From: Burkholderiales bacterium
Lineage (GTDB): Bacteria; Pseudomonadota; Gammaproteobacteria; Burkholderiales; SG8-41
Assembly: GCA_019744975.1 (NCBI GenBank)
Contig: JAIETP010000003.1
Location: 124,001 to 188,000 of the forward strand
Length of the DNA stretch: 64,000 nucleotides
Direction of reading: 5' to 3'
Made by a program: the position numbers and the translations under genes
Notes under the pieces: model-generated
The model's input: the letters and a program-made list of their open reading frames with translations, nothing else
Databases searched by the model: none
What the model was told of the DNA's origin: nothing
In this document: piece after piece, positions 1-8,274 of the stretch
Layout: every line of letters begins with the position of its first letter
Numbering within the stretch: the first letter of the stretch is position 1

Positions 1-427
1 AGGAACGATCCCTGACGTTGACCGATCCGCTGCTGTTGCTGACGGTCGAGCTGCAAAAAACATCGCCGCTGGGCAGGGTCAGTCCCATCGCCCGGTACAG
101 GCCGCCTCCCTCGGGCAGCAAGCGACGGAAATAACGATGGCACTCCACGCGGTCGGCCAGCAGATGGTCCGCCTGGCTGCCGATCGCGATCAGCAACTGA
201 TGGGCGCTCTCCATGAGTTGCTCGGGACGTTTGGCGACCAGTTCGGCGATCAGCCGCAATTCCTGCTGCTCGTCGTGCTCCGCCACTTCGCGCTGCATGA
301 TGCTGCTGTAAATCACCAATGCCAGAATCGGCAGTGCCGAGGCAACAATCAGTATTGCAATGCGGGCGCGGGTGCTCAGGTTTTTCAAGATTTGGCCAGT
401 CTCTTTTTTTACCGTTGTTTCAAGCAT
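1..427 (-). CDS. Membrane sensor protein with Cache-type periplasmic domain, 5' part only
   Basis: The open frame starts at an ATG (complement of 425-427) and runs off the left window edge, giving about 142 residues with no stop. A single hydrophobic helix (about residues 22-43, RIAILIVASALPILALVIYS) follows a short charged cytoplasmic leader. The remainder is a soluble segment rich in charged residues that ends in VNVRDRS. This layout is typical of dCache sensor domains, where N-V-S-D-R followed by an aromatic marks the first Cache subdomain. Such proteins are usually histidine kinases or diguanylate cyclases; the output domain lies outside the window. Start and membrane topology are read from sequence; the Cache assignment is by family resemblance. 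The next gene, also on the minus strand, ends 17 bp upstream. Confidence 0.6.
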   Translation of the reverse strand, partial: MLETTVKKETGQILKNLSTRARIAILIVASALPILALVIYSSIMQREVAEHDEQQELRLIAELVAKRPEQLMESAHQLLIAIGSQADHLLADRVECHRYFRRLLPEGGGLYRAMGLTLPSGDVFCSSTVSNSSGSVNVRDRS

Positions 428-444
428 ACCAATGTTCGTCGCGA

Positions 445-1869
445 TCAGCGCGGATCAAGCGGCGTCCGCCCCGAGATATCCAGCAGCCGTTCCAGATAAG
501 CCGCATGCCTGAACAACGCCGTCTCGCCGCGCGGTTTACCAACCACCTGCAGGCCGACCGGCAGCCCGCCACGGGTAAAACCACCGGGCATCGCCAGTAC
601 CGGACAGGCGGTCATGGTCAGCGCATACGTCAGCACCAGCCAGCCCATGTAACCATCAAAGGCAACACCATCCCAGCTTTCCGGATAACGCCAGTCGACA
701 TCAAACGGCGGACACAGCGTCGCCGGGCAAATCAACGCATCGTATTGCTCAAAAAATGCTGCGGCGCGGCGAATGATCTCGCCCTGCGCGATTTCGGCAG
801 CGACAACGTCGGTCAGCTTCAGCTTGAGGCCGAATTCGGCGTTCTCGACGACTTCCGGTTTCAGCACATCGCGGTACTGCGCCAGCAGGGGGGCCACGCG
901 CGCGATGTAGACGGCACCGCGCAGCGTCAGGAAGTGTTTGCCGGCGTCATTCAGGTCCGGGTGCCTGTGTTCGACGGCAACACCGTCGGCCGCGAGTTTT
1001 GCGGCAAGGGTATCCATGACATGCCTCACTTCGCGATCAACGACCGGCGCCACACCAAGGTCGGTGCTGACCGCCACGCGCAGTGGTTTCTCCGGCCGCG
1101 CCGCGGCCTGGGCAAATGACGGCAGCGGTGTACTCGACCAAAGCGGCGGCGACAGCGGATCGCGCGCATCAAATCCGGCTTCCGCATCGAACATCAGCGC
1201 CACATCGGCCACGGTGCGCGCCATCGGTCCCTCGACCGACAATGGATTGAAGGGTTGTTTCTGGATGCGCGCCACCATGCCGGGACTCGGGCGCAGGCCG
1301 CTGACCGAACAGAATGCCGCGGGGGTGCGGATGCTGCCGCCGAAATCGTTTCCCGTCGCCAGCCACACCTGCCCGGCGGCCAGTGCCGCGGCACTGCCGC
1401 CGGAAGAACCGCTGGCGCTTTTGCGTACATCCCAGGGGTTGCGCGTCGCGCCGAACACGTCGTTGAAGGTATTACCACCGGCGGCGAATTCAGGAAGATT
1501 CGTTTTGCCGATGACGATGGCGCCATGGGCTTCGAGGCGGCGCACCACCGGATCCGAGGCCGGCGCAATGCGATTTTCATACACCCGCGAACCGGAGGTG
1601 CCGCGCACGCCTTCGACGTCGGTATTGTCCTTGACCGCGATCGGCAGGCCGTGGAGAAAACCCGCCGGAGCATCGCTGCGTTTGTGCTGCATCAGCCGCC
1701 GCGCCTGTGTCCGTGCGCGGTCGAAACACAGCGTGACCATGGCATTGATGCGCGGATTGGTTTCGGCGATGCGCGCCTCGGCGGCATCGATCAATTCCAG
1801 CGGCGACACCTCGCCCATTTTCAGCCGCGCCACCGCTTCGGTGGCAGTCCATTTTATGAATTCATGCAC
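445..1869 (-). CDS. Amidase (amidase signature family)
   Basis: This is a 474-residue member of the amidase signature family, which hydrolyses amides with a Ser-cisSer-Lys triad. The catalytic Lys is in LPIAVKDNTDVEGV, the Ser-rich loop is SASGSSGGSAAALAAG and the nucleophile region is NDFGGSIRTPAAF. I chose the GTG at 1869 because GGAGGAG precedes it by 5 nt and the protein then begins like its relatives (HEFIKWTATEAVARL). An upstream extension to 2085 is open but reads as low-complexity Arg/Ser sequence. It is divergent from the TPP enzyme at 2022, with 152 bp between the two starts. The substrate cannot be read. The tight DFGGSIR form suggests a generic aliphatic or aryl amidase rather than GatA, and no gatB or gatC is adjacent. 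Confidence 0.85.
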   Translation of the reverse strand: MHEFIKWTATEAVARLKMGEVSPLELIDAAEARIAETNPRINAMVTLCFDRARTQARRLMQHKRSDAPAGFLHGLPIAVKDNTDVEGVRGTSGSRVYENRIAPASDPVVRRLEAHGAIVIGKTNLPEFAAGGNTFNDVFGATRNPWDVRKSASGSSGGSAAALAAGQVWLATGNDFGGSIRTPAAFCSVSGLRPSPGMVARIQKQPFNPLSVEGPMARTVADVALMFDAEAGFDARDPLSPPLWSSTPLPSFAQAAARPEKPLRVAVSTDLGVAPVVDREVRHVMDTLAAKLAADGVAVEHRHPDLNDAGKHFLTLRGAVYIARVAPLLAQYRDVLKPEVVENAEFGLKLKLTDVVAAEIAQGEIIRRAAAFFEQYDALICPATLCPPFDVDWRYPESWDGVAFDGYMGWLVLTYALTMTACPVLAMPGGFTRGGLPVGLQVVGKPRGETALFRHAAYLERLLDISGRTPLDPR

Positions 1870-2021
1870 TGTTGCTCCTCCCTGCATGCGCCGTTCGCAT
1901 GTGATGCTCATGCGCCAATTTCCTCTGCAGTATAACGGTCGGGAGCGCCGCGAACGTGATAGGCTTTCGCTCCCCGCAACACGCCAAATCAACAAATCAA
2001 TCAGTACAGGAACACACCCCC

Positions 2022-3719
2022 ATGACGGCCAAATCCGCCACCCGCCCGCTGCTGCAGACCGGCGCGCAAATCCTCGTCGACTCATTGATCACCCACGGCG
2101 CCGGCATCGGCTTCGGAGTGCCCGGCGAATCCTATCTTGCGGTGCTGGATGCAATCTACGAACGCAGCGACGAATTCAAATTCATCATCTGCCGCCAGGA
2201 AGGCGGCGTCACCAACATGGCCGATGCCTACGGCAAACTGACCGGACAGCCGGGCATCGCCTTTGTCACCCGCGGCCCCGGCGCGACCAACGCTTCGATC
2301 GGCGTGCACACCGCGCATCAGGACTCAACTCCGCTGATTTTGTTTATCGGCCAGGTCGGCAATGATGTCGTCGAACGCGAAGCCTTCCAGGAAATCGATT
2401 TCCGCCGCATGTTCGGCCCGATGTGCAAATGGGTGGCGCAGATCGACCGCGCTGATCGCGTCGCCGAATACATCAGCCATGCCTTCCATGTCGCGACCTC
2501 GGGACGTCCCGGACCGGTGGTGCTGGCATTGCCGGAAGACATGCAAACGGAAATGGCGCCGGCCTCGAATGCCGTCCGTTACCAGCGCGTCGCCGCCAAC
2601 CCCGGCGAGTTCGACATGCACAAACTGCGTGACCTGCTGGGCAAGGCGAAAAAACCGCTGATGATGGTCGGCGGCGGCGGCTGGAACAAACAGGCCAGCG
2701 AAGACATTCTCGCTTTTGCCCGCGCCTTCAACCTGCCGGTGTGCGCTTCTTTCCGCTGCCAGGATCTGGTCGACAACCGCGATCCGCATTACATCGGCGA
2801 CGTTGCGGTGGGCCTCAATCCGAAACTCGCCGAACGCATCAAAAGCTGCGACCTGATGCTGGTGGTCGGCGCGCGGCTCGGTGAATGGACCACCGCCAAC
2901 TACACCTTGTTCGACATTCCGCGTCCGGCGCAAAAACTGGTGCACGTGCATGCCGGCGCCGAAGAACTCGGCCGGGTCTACCAGGGCGAGTTGCTGATCA
3001 ACAGCGGCATGCCGGAATTCGCGGCGGCAGCGAAAAAACTCGCACCGGTGAAACCGGCATGGGATGCCTGGACCAGGGAAGCACGCGCCGACCTCGAGGC
3101 CTGGCAGCAACCGGTCAAGGTACCGGGCAAGCTCAACATGAGCGAAGTCATGGCTTACCTGCGCAAACGCCTGCCGGCGGAAACCATCGTCACCAACGGT
3201 GCCGGCAATTTCGCGATCTGGGTGCATCGTTTTTATCCCTATCCCGGTTTCCGTACCCAGCTGGCACCCACCAGCGGCGCGATGGGTTACGGCGTGCCCT
3301 CGGGCGTCGCGGCAAAAATCACCCATCCGAAACGCCCGGTGATCTCGTTCTCCGGCGACGGCTGTTTCCTGATGAACGGCCAGGAACTCGCCACCGCCGC
3401 ACAATATGACGCCAAAGTGATTTTCATTGTCGTCAACAACGGCATGTTCGGCACCATTCGTATGCATCAGGAACGTGATTTCCCGGATCGCGTCAGCGGC
3501 ACGCTGCTGAAAAATCCGGACTTCGCCGCACTGGCCCGCGCCTACGGGCTGCACGGCGAGGTCGTCGAAAAAACCGAGGACTTCGAAGCCGCCTTCGAAC
3601 GCGCCTGGTCGGCAAAAACCGCGTCCCTGCTGGAACTGCGTGTCGATCCCGACGCCATCACGCCGCGCACCACGCTGTCGGCGATCACCGCTGAAGCGAA
3701 GAAAAAGAAGAAAGGCTGA
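2022..3719 (+). CDS. Thiamine pyrophosphate-dependent enzyme, acetolactate synthase large-subunit type
   Basis: This 565-residue protein has the three-domain layout of the POX/AHAS family. The N-terminal PYR domain carries the activating glutamate E60 in CRQEGGVTNMADAYGK, followed by VTRGPGATN. The middle domain is Rossmann-like (LMVVGARLGEW). The C-terminal TPP/Mg motif starts with GDGCFLMNGQE at about residue 446 and ends in VNN. The ATG at 2022 matches the family N-terminus (LQTGAQILVDSLITHGA). No AHAS regulatory subunit follows, so biosynthetic acetolactate synthase is unlikely. A catabolic 2-oxo-acid decarboxylase, lyase or carboligase is more probable. The next gene starts 128 bp downstream, past a repeat-rich spacer. 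Confidence 0.85.
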   Translation: MTAKSATRPLLQTGAQILVDSLITHGAGIGFGVPGESYLAVLDAIYERSDEFKFIICRQEGGVTNMADAYGKLTGQPGIAFVTRGPGATNASIGVHTAHQDSTPLILFIGQVGNDVVEREAFQEIDFRRMFGPMCKWVAQIDRADRVAEYISHAFHVATSGRPGPVVLALPEDMQTEMAPASNAVRYQRVAANPGEFDMHKLRDLLGKAKKPLMMVGGGGWNKQASEDILAFARAFNLPVCASFRCQDLVDNRDPHYIGDVAVGLNPKLAERIKSCDLMLVVGARLGEWTTANYTLFDIPRPAQKLVHVHAGAEELGRVYQGELLINSGMPEFAAAAKKLAPVKPAWDAWTREARADLEAWQQPVKVPGKLNMSEVMAYLRKRLPAETIVTNGAGNFAIWVHRFYPYPGFRTQLAPTSGAMGYGVPSGVAAKITHPKRPVISFSGDGCFLMNGQELATAAQYDAKVIFIVVNNGMFGTIRMHQERDFPDRVSGTLLKNPDFAALARAYGLHGEVVEKTEDFEAAFERAWSAKTASLLELRVDPDAITPRTTLSAITAEAKKKKKG

Positions 3720-3727
3720 ATATTCAT

Positions 3728-3810
3728 TTACAGGATGGACAGGATGAGCAGGATAAAAGCGGCTCACCCGCATGGTGATCATCCCGTAAATCCTGTCCAT
3801 CCTGTTAATT
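3728..3810. repeat. AGGAT-type inverted/tandem intergenic repeat
   Basis: The spacer carries three consecutive 9-nt units, ACAGGATGG, ACAGGATGA and GCAGGATAA (3730-3756). Downstream, 3790-3805 is the exact inverse of ACAGGATGGACAGGAT (3730-3745). The two arms would form a 16-bp stem around a loop of about 44 nt. The segment CTCTGTGGCTAAAAGG follows and may supply the ribosome binding site of the next gene. I recall similar CAGGATNNACAGGAT strings from unrelated environmental bacteria. That recollection has not been checked. Confidence 0.75.
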
Positions 3811-3847
3811 TGTTTTTCGCTGTGCCCTCTGTGGCTAAAAGGCTTTT

Positions 3848-4804
3848 ATGGCCCTCTTTCTGAACGAAGACCATGTCAAAGAACTGATCACCATGCCGCT
3901 GGCGCTGGAACAGGTCGAACGCGCGCTGAAGGATCGTGCGCTGGGTCGCGCCGTTGACATGCCGCGCGCGCGCATCCAAACCACGGCCGGCATCCAGCAT
4001 GTGCTGCAGGCCTGCGCGCCGGAGTTGGGTTACATCGGTTTCAAATATTATTTTTCGCCGCCCGGCAAACGCGGCGCCACCTATGTGCATCTGATCAACA
4101 TGCAGAGCGGAAAGCTGGAGGCGATCGTTGAAGCCGTGCTGCTCGGCATGACCCGCACCGGCGCCGCCAGCGGCGTCGCCTCGAAATACCTCGGCAATCC
4201 CGGCGCATCGGTGCTGGCACAGCTTGGCGCGGGTTATCAGGGCATGGGCCAGCTTGAAGCGGTAGTCAAGGCATTGAACATCCGCGAAGCCCGCGTCTAT
4301 GCGCGCACCCGCGACAAACTCGAAGCCTGGTGCAAAAAGATGGGCGCGCAGCTCGGCATCCCGGTCATACCCGCCGCTTCCGGTGCCGAGGCCATCAAGG
4401 GCGCACATGTGGTCAACATCATGACCAAATCAACAACACCGGTCATCGACGGCGACTGGCTGCAGCCGGGTCAGCATATCAACGCGGCCGGATCCAACGC
4501 CCTGTCACGCAGCGAGATCGACGCCAAAACCATCGCGCGCTGCAAACTGATCACCGTCGATTCACGCGGTACCGCACGCAACGAATGTGGCGACCTGATT
4601 GCCGCGGTTGAAACCGGAAAATTAAGCTGGGACACGCTGCCGGAAATTGGCGAGGTGCTGGTGGGCAAAACGACCGGCCGCGCCGGCAAGGACGACATCA
4701 CCCTGTACGAATCCCATGGCATGGGCATTCAGGACATCTACACCGCGGCGAAACTGGTCGAACTCGCACGTAGCCGCAAGGTCGGCACTGAATTACCGAT
4801 GTGA
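3848..4804 (+). CDS. Ornithine cyclodeaminase / mu-crystallin family protein
   Basis: At 318 residues it has the full length of the OCD/mu-crystallin family. These are NAD(P)H enzymes that include ornithine cyclodeaminase, alanine dehydrogenase and ketimine reductases. The dinucleotide-binding segment is VLAQLGAGYQGMGQLEAV, followed by VYARTRDK at the second strand. The conserved TRTGAASGVASKYL precedes it, and HINAAGSNALSRSEID with the family Asp is downstream. The family Lys appears as FKYYFSPPG rather than in the usual KxxxxxPxN setting, so true ornithine deamination is uncertain. The gene heads a same-strand run ending in a CoA transferase (8095). It is followed by an AT-rich repeat that begins at the base after its TGA stop. 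Confidence 0.8.
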   Translation: MALFLNEDHVKELITMPLALEQVERALKDRALGRAVDMPRARIQTTAGIQHVLQACAPELGYIGFKYYFSPPGKRGATYVHLINMQSGKLEAIVEAVLLGMTRTGAASGVASKYLGNPGASVLAQLGAGYQGMGQLEAVVKALNIREARVYARTRDKLEAWCKKMGAQLGIPVIPAASGAEAIKGAHVVNIMTKSTTPVIDGDWLQPGQHINAAGSNALSRSEIDAKTIARCKLITVDSRGTARNECGDLIAAVETGKLSWDTLPEIGEVLVGKTTGRAGKDDITLYESHGMGIQDIYTAAKLVELARSRKVGTELPM

Positions 4805-4834
4805 TTATAAGTATTTGTTTTTATTGATAATTTT
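4805..4834 (+). repeat. AT-rich dispersed repeat, copy 1
   Basis: The core AAGTATTTGTTTTTATT lies at 4809-4825, flanked by TTAT and GATAATTTT. It begins at the base after a stop codon and fills most of the 43-bp gap before the next start. This is one of six related copies in the window. Confidence 0.8.
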
Positions 4835-4847
4835 ATGACCACCTCTT

Positions 4848-5756
4848 ATGACTACTTTGAATGATGTGATCGGCTTCGTCGGCATCGGTGCGATGGGCAC
4901 ACCGATGGCCGGCAATCTCGCCCGCGCCGGCTACAAACTGCTGGTGTACGACCTCGATGCCGCGCGCACCGCGGCGCTGGCCGGCGCACACGGGGTGACG
5001 GTCGCAAAAAACCTCGCCGAACTCGGCGCCGCCGCCAACATCATCATCACCATGCTGCCCGACGGCAAAGCCGTGCGCGCGGCCTTGTGCGGCAACAACG
5101 ACAGCTTCAAAGACTGCCTGCTGGAGCGTGTGCAAAAAAGCGCGCTGGTGATCGACATGAGTTCATCGTCGCCGATGGGTACTCGCGAACTGGGTCATCT
5201 ACTGGAAAAACGCGGCCTGCAGTTCATCGACGCTCCGGTATCGAACGGCGTCAAAGGCGCGGTCGCCGCGACGCTGTCGATCATGGTCGGCGGTGACCGG
5301 ATTACTTTTGACCGGATTAAACCCATGCTCGAAAAAATGGGCAGCCAGATTTATCATGCCGGCCCGCTGGGCGCCGGCCACGCGATCAAGGCGCTGAACA
5401 ACTATGTGTCCGCCGCCGGGCTGATCGCCGCCTGTGAAGCGATGCATGCCGGCCAAGCCTTCGGCATCGACCCCGGCGTGGTCGTCGATATCATCAACAC
5501 CTCGAGCGGCATGAACAACACCACCAAAAACAAATGCAGGCAGTACATGATTTCCGGCGCCTACAACGCGGGCTTCTCCGCCGGCCTGATGGCCAAGGAC
5601 GTGCGCACCGCCCTGGAAATCGCCGAGGCGATGCAGACCTCGACCCTGTTCGCAAAACCGACCGCCGAAGTGTGGAACGCGATGGAAAAACAATTGGGTT
5701 TCCTCTCTGATCACACCGAGATGCACAAATTCCTCGTCAAACCGAAGTCAAAGTGA
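4848..5756 (+). CDS. NAD(P)-dependent 3-hydroxyisobutyrate dehydrogenase family protein
   Basis: This is a 302-residue beta-hydroxyacid dehydrogenase. The Rossmann motif GFVGIGAMGTPMAGNLARAG is near the N-terminus. The substrate-binding DAPVSNGVKGA stands where the family has DAPVSGG. The catalytic Lys is in GAGHAIKALNNYVSA (about residue 177), and the helical C-terminal domain has AKDVRTALEIA. Such enzymes oxidise 3-hydroxy acids or tartronate semialdehyde. The ATG at 4848 was chosen because an earlier ATG at 4834 is out of frame. The conserved unknown protein follows after 12 bp, so this is probably one transcription unit with the OCD-like, unknown and CoA-transferase genes. Confidence 0.88.
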   Translation: MTTLNDVIGFVGIGAMGTPMAGNLARAGYKLLVYDLDAARTAALAGAHGVTVAKNLAELGAAANIIITMLPDGKAVRAALCGNNDSFKDCLLERVQKSALVIDMSSSSPMGTRELGHLLEKRGLQFIDAPVSNGVKGAVAATLSIMVGGDRITFDRIKPMLEKMGSQIYHAGPLGAGHAIKALNNYVSAAGLIAACEAMHAGQAFGIDPGVVVDIINTSSGMNNTTKNKCRQYMISGAYNAGFSAGLMAKDVRTALEIAEAMQTSTLFAKPTAEVWNAMEKQLGFLSDHTEMHKFLVKPKSK

Positions 5757-5768
5757 GTCGGTCCTGAC

Positions 5769-6815
5769 ATGAACATCTGGCGCGGCGCACATGACGCCGC
5801 ATGGGAAACCGTGCAGCAGGAACTCGCGGCTGCGTACCTGACCGACGGCCTGCCCCTGGTGCCCCCGGACGCCGAACGTGTTGCCGACATGCTCGCGCAC
5901 AACGGCTACCAGCCCGAAGAAGAAATCGCCCTGCTGCCGCCGGGATTCGAAACCGCCACTGCCGGCGATATCGCCATCTGCGCGGTGATGGCGGGTTGCA
6001 AAGCGGAATACCTGCCGGTGCTGATCGCCGCAACCGAAGCGCTTTCCGACATGAATTTCAATCTGGTCGGCATCGCCACCACCACCGGCTCGGCGGCCCC
6101 CATCTACATCGTCAATGGCCCGATCGCGGAACAGATCGGGCTCAACGCCGGGAACAACCTGCTCGGTTCCGGCCACCGTGCCAACGCCACCATCGGCCGC
6201 GCAATGTCGCTGATCCTGCAGAACATCGGCGGCGCCAAACCGGGTGAAGTCGACATGGCGACGCTGGGACAGCCGGCGAAATACGCCTGCTGTTTTGGCG
6301 AAAATGTCGCGGAAAGTCCGTGGACAGCGCTGCATGTCGAGCGTGGTTTTGCAGAAAATACCAGCGTGGTCACCGTCGTCGGCATCGCCGGCACCGTCGA
6401 GGTCAACGATTCCGACAGCCAGGATGCCGGGGGCCTCGCGCAGACCTTCGCACAATCCATGCTGATCGCGGGTGTCGCCGGCGGGGCGGGATTGCTGGGT
6501 GGTGGCGAACCGCTGTGCATCCTGCCGCCGGAATGGGCGGCCCGGTTTCACCAGGACGGTTACAGCAAACAACAAACCAAAGCAGCGATCTGGGAACGGG
6601 CAACACTGCCCGTGGAGAAACTTGCGCCGGCGGTGCGCAAGCGCCGCATGGCGTCGAGCGCCGATCCTGCGGCAGGCCTCATCCGCGTCGCGGAAAAAGC
6701 CGATGACCTGATGATCGTGGTCGCCGGCGGCGTCGGCCGCAAAGCCGCCTACGCGCCGACCTGGGGCGGCAGCACCAAAGCCATCAGCCGGGAAATCAGG
6801 ATACGCAAATCATGA
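5769..6815 (+). CDS. Conserved protein of unknown function (DGLPLVPP family)
   Basis: This 348-residue soluble protein has no signal peptide or membrane helix. The N-terminus carries TDGLPLVPPDAERVADML. The body has ICAVMAGCKAEYLPVL, a Gly/Asn-rich stretch with GIATTTGSAAPIYIVNGP, GSGHRANATIGRAMSL, and KYACCFGENVAESPW with paired cysteines. I recall this conserved block from proteins found beside CoA transferases and UGSC-type (seleno)proteins, but no biochemical role is known to me. No selenocysteine context is visible. Its stop overlaps the start of the CoA transferase by 4 nt (ATGA), which implies translational coupling and a shared pathway. It might be a hydratase or an assembly factor for the CoA chemistry; that is speculation. 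Confidence 0.6.
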   Translation: MNIWRGAHDAAWETVQQELAAAYLTDGLPLVPPDAERVADMLAHNGYQPEEEIALLPPGFETATAGDIAICAVMAGCKAEYLPVLIAATEALSDMNFNLVGIATTTGSAAPIYIVNGPIAEQIGLNAGNNLLGSGHRANATIGRAMSLILQNIGGAKPGEVDMATLGQPAKYACCFGENVAESPWTALHVERGFAENTSVVTVVGIAGTVEVNDSDSQDAGGLAQTFAQSMLIAGVAGGAGLLGGGEPLCILPPEWAARFHQDGYSKQQTKAAIWERATLPVEKLAPAVRKRRMASSADPAAGLIRVAEKADDLMIVVAGGVGRKAAYAPTWGGSTKAISREIRIRKS

Positions 6816-8095
6816 ATCAGTCCCTGTATCAGTCCACAACTCAGCCCATCACTCATTCCGACCACAAACCCCGCAGCGGCCCGCTCTCCGGCTTGCGCGT
6901 GCTCGACATGAGCCGCATCCTCGCCGGTCCGTGGTGCGGACAGCTGCTCGCCGACCTCGGCGCCGAGGTGATCAAGGTCGAACGCCCCGGCAAAGGCGAC
7001 GACACCCGCGGCTGGGGGCCACCCTTCCTGAAGGATGCCGACGGCCGCGACACCTCCGAGTCCGCGTATTACCTGTGCGCCAACCGCGGCAAACAGTCGA
7101 TCACACTGGATATCGCCAAGCCCGAAGGCCAGGCCATCGCACGCGAACTGGCGCAGCACGCCGACGTGCTGCTGGAAAACTACAAGGTCGGCGACCTCAA
7201 ACGTTACGGCCTCGATTACGAAACCCTGTCGGCGCTGAATCCGCGCCTGGTGTACTGCTCGATCACCGGTTTCGGCCAGGACGGACCCTTGCGCGACCGC
7301 GCCGGTTATGACTTCATGGTGCAGGGCATGGGCGGTCTGATGAGCATCACCGGTGAACGTGACGATCTGCCCGGCGGCGGGCCGCAGAAAGCCGGTGTCG
7401 CGATCGCCGACCTGATGACCGGCATGTATTCGACGGTCGCTCTGCTCGCCGCGATCGAGGAACGTCACCGCAGCGGCCGCGGGCAATACATCGACATGGC
7501 GCTGCTCGACACCCAGGTCGCGTGGCTGGCCAACCAGAACACCAATTATCTGATCGGCGGCGAAATTCCCAAACGCATGGGCAACGCGCATCCGAATGTG
7601 GTGCCCTACCAGACCTTCCCGACGCAGGATGGCGACCTGATCCTCGCAGTCGGCAATGACGGTCAGTTCAAACGTTTTTGCGAAGCCGCGGGCATCGCGA
7701 CAACCGGCAACGATCCGCGTTTCGCCAGCAATGCACTGCGCATCGCCAACCGCGATGCCTGCATCGCCGCCATCGCACCGGCGATGAAACGCAAAACGAC
7801 CGCGCAATGGATGGCCGTACTGGAGCCGCTGGGTGTGCCCTGCGGGCCGATCGACCGGCTTGATACCGTGTTCGCCAATCCGCAGATCCGGCACCGCGGC
7901 CTGCAGGTTGATGTGCCGCATCCTTTGACGGGTACGGTGCCGCTGGTGGCGAATCCGATCAAATACTCGCGGACACCGCTGGATTACCAAGTGCCGCCGC
8001 CGCTGCTCGGCCAGCATACGGAGGAGTTGCTGCGCGGCCTGCTCGGCAAAAGCGCTGAAGAAATCAGCGCATTACGCGGTGCGGGCATCATCTAA
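6812..8095 (+). CDS. Class III CoA transferase (CaiB/BaiF family)
   Basis: This 427-residue enzyme moves CoA between carboxylic acids through an aspartyl-CoA thioester. The N-terminal signature SGLRVLDMSRILAGPWCGQLLADLG is followed by EVIKVERPGKGDDTRGWGPP. The catalytic Asp is in AGVAIADLMTGMYS. The C-terminal lobe has NVVPYQTFPTQDGDLILAVGNDGQFKRFC in the usual order. About 25 extra residues precede the conserved start, and they begin at the ATG that overlaps the stop of the preceding gene. It ends the operon at 3848-8095. The gene is followed at once by a tandem hairpin array and then by a convergent carbonic anhydrase. The specific acid cannot be read. Confidence 0.9.
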   Translation: MNQSLYQSTTQPITHSDHKPRSGPLSGLRVLDMSRILAGPWCGQLLADLGAEVIKVERPGKGDDTRGWGPPFLKDADGRDTSESAYYLCANRGKQSITLDIAKPEGQAIARELAQHADVLLENYKVGDLKRYGLDYETLSALNPRLVYCSITGFGQDGPLRDRAGYDFMVQGMGGLMSITGERDDLPGGGPQKAGVAIADLMTGMYSTVALLAAIEERHRSGRGQYIDMALLDTQVAWLANQNTNYLIGGEIPKRMGNAHPNVVPYQTFPTQDGDLILAVGNDGQFKRFCEAAGIATTGNDPRFASNALRIANRDACIAAIAPAMKRKTTAQWMAVLEPLGVPCGPIDRLDTVFANPQIRHRGLQVDVPHPLTGTVPLVANPIKYSRTPLDYQVPPPLLGQHTEELLRGLLGKSAEEISALRGAGII

Positions 8096-8108
8096 AGGAA
8101 GTAGAACG

Positions 8109-8261
8109 GGCCCGATAAAACACCGGGCCACCAATCAGGACTTGCCCGAAAAAGCTCCGGGCTCCCTTAAGGACTTGCCCGGAAATGCGCCGGGCTCCCC
8201 TGAGGACCAGCCCGGAAAAGCTCCGGGAAAGCATGGGGACGAGCCCGAAAGTGCTCCGGGC
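8109..8261. repeat. Array of five GC hairpins with 33-nt pitch
   Basis: Five short palindromes have centres near 8119, 8153, 8186, 8219 and 8252, so successive spacings are 34, 33, 33 and 33 nt. Units 2 to 5 follow GCCCG(G)AAAnGCnCCGGGC and are 19 nt long; unit 1 is GGCCCG...CGGGCC. Unit 4 has lost the last stem base. The array fills the gap between the CoA transferase stop (8095) and the convergent carbonic anhydrase stop (8275). The 33-nt period is also 11 codons, but I do not think the array is coding. Confidence 0.85.
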
Positions 8262-8274
8262 ACCTTATACCCCA

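Noticed and set aside
938..2365. 475-codon frame on the plus strand across the amidase and the TPP enzyme start
   Set aside because: It crosses two well-supported genes in the wrong frame and has no recognisable domain.
5769..6815. Selenoprotein of the UGSC family
   Set aside because: No in-frame TGA before the end and no SECIS-like hairpin; only context resembles that group.
8109..8261. CRISPR-like array
   Set aside because: Units are 33 nt in total and mostly palindromic; there are no unique 30-nt spacers and no cas genes.
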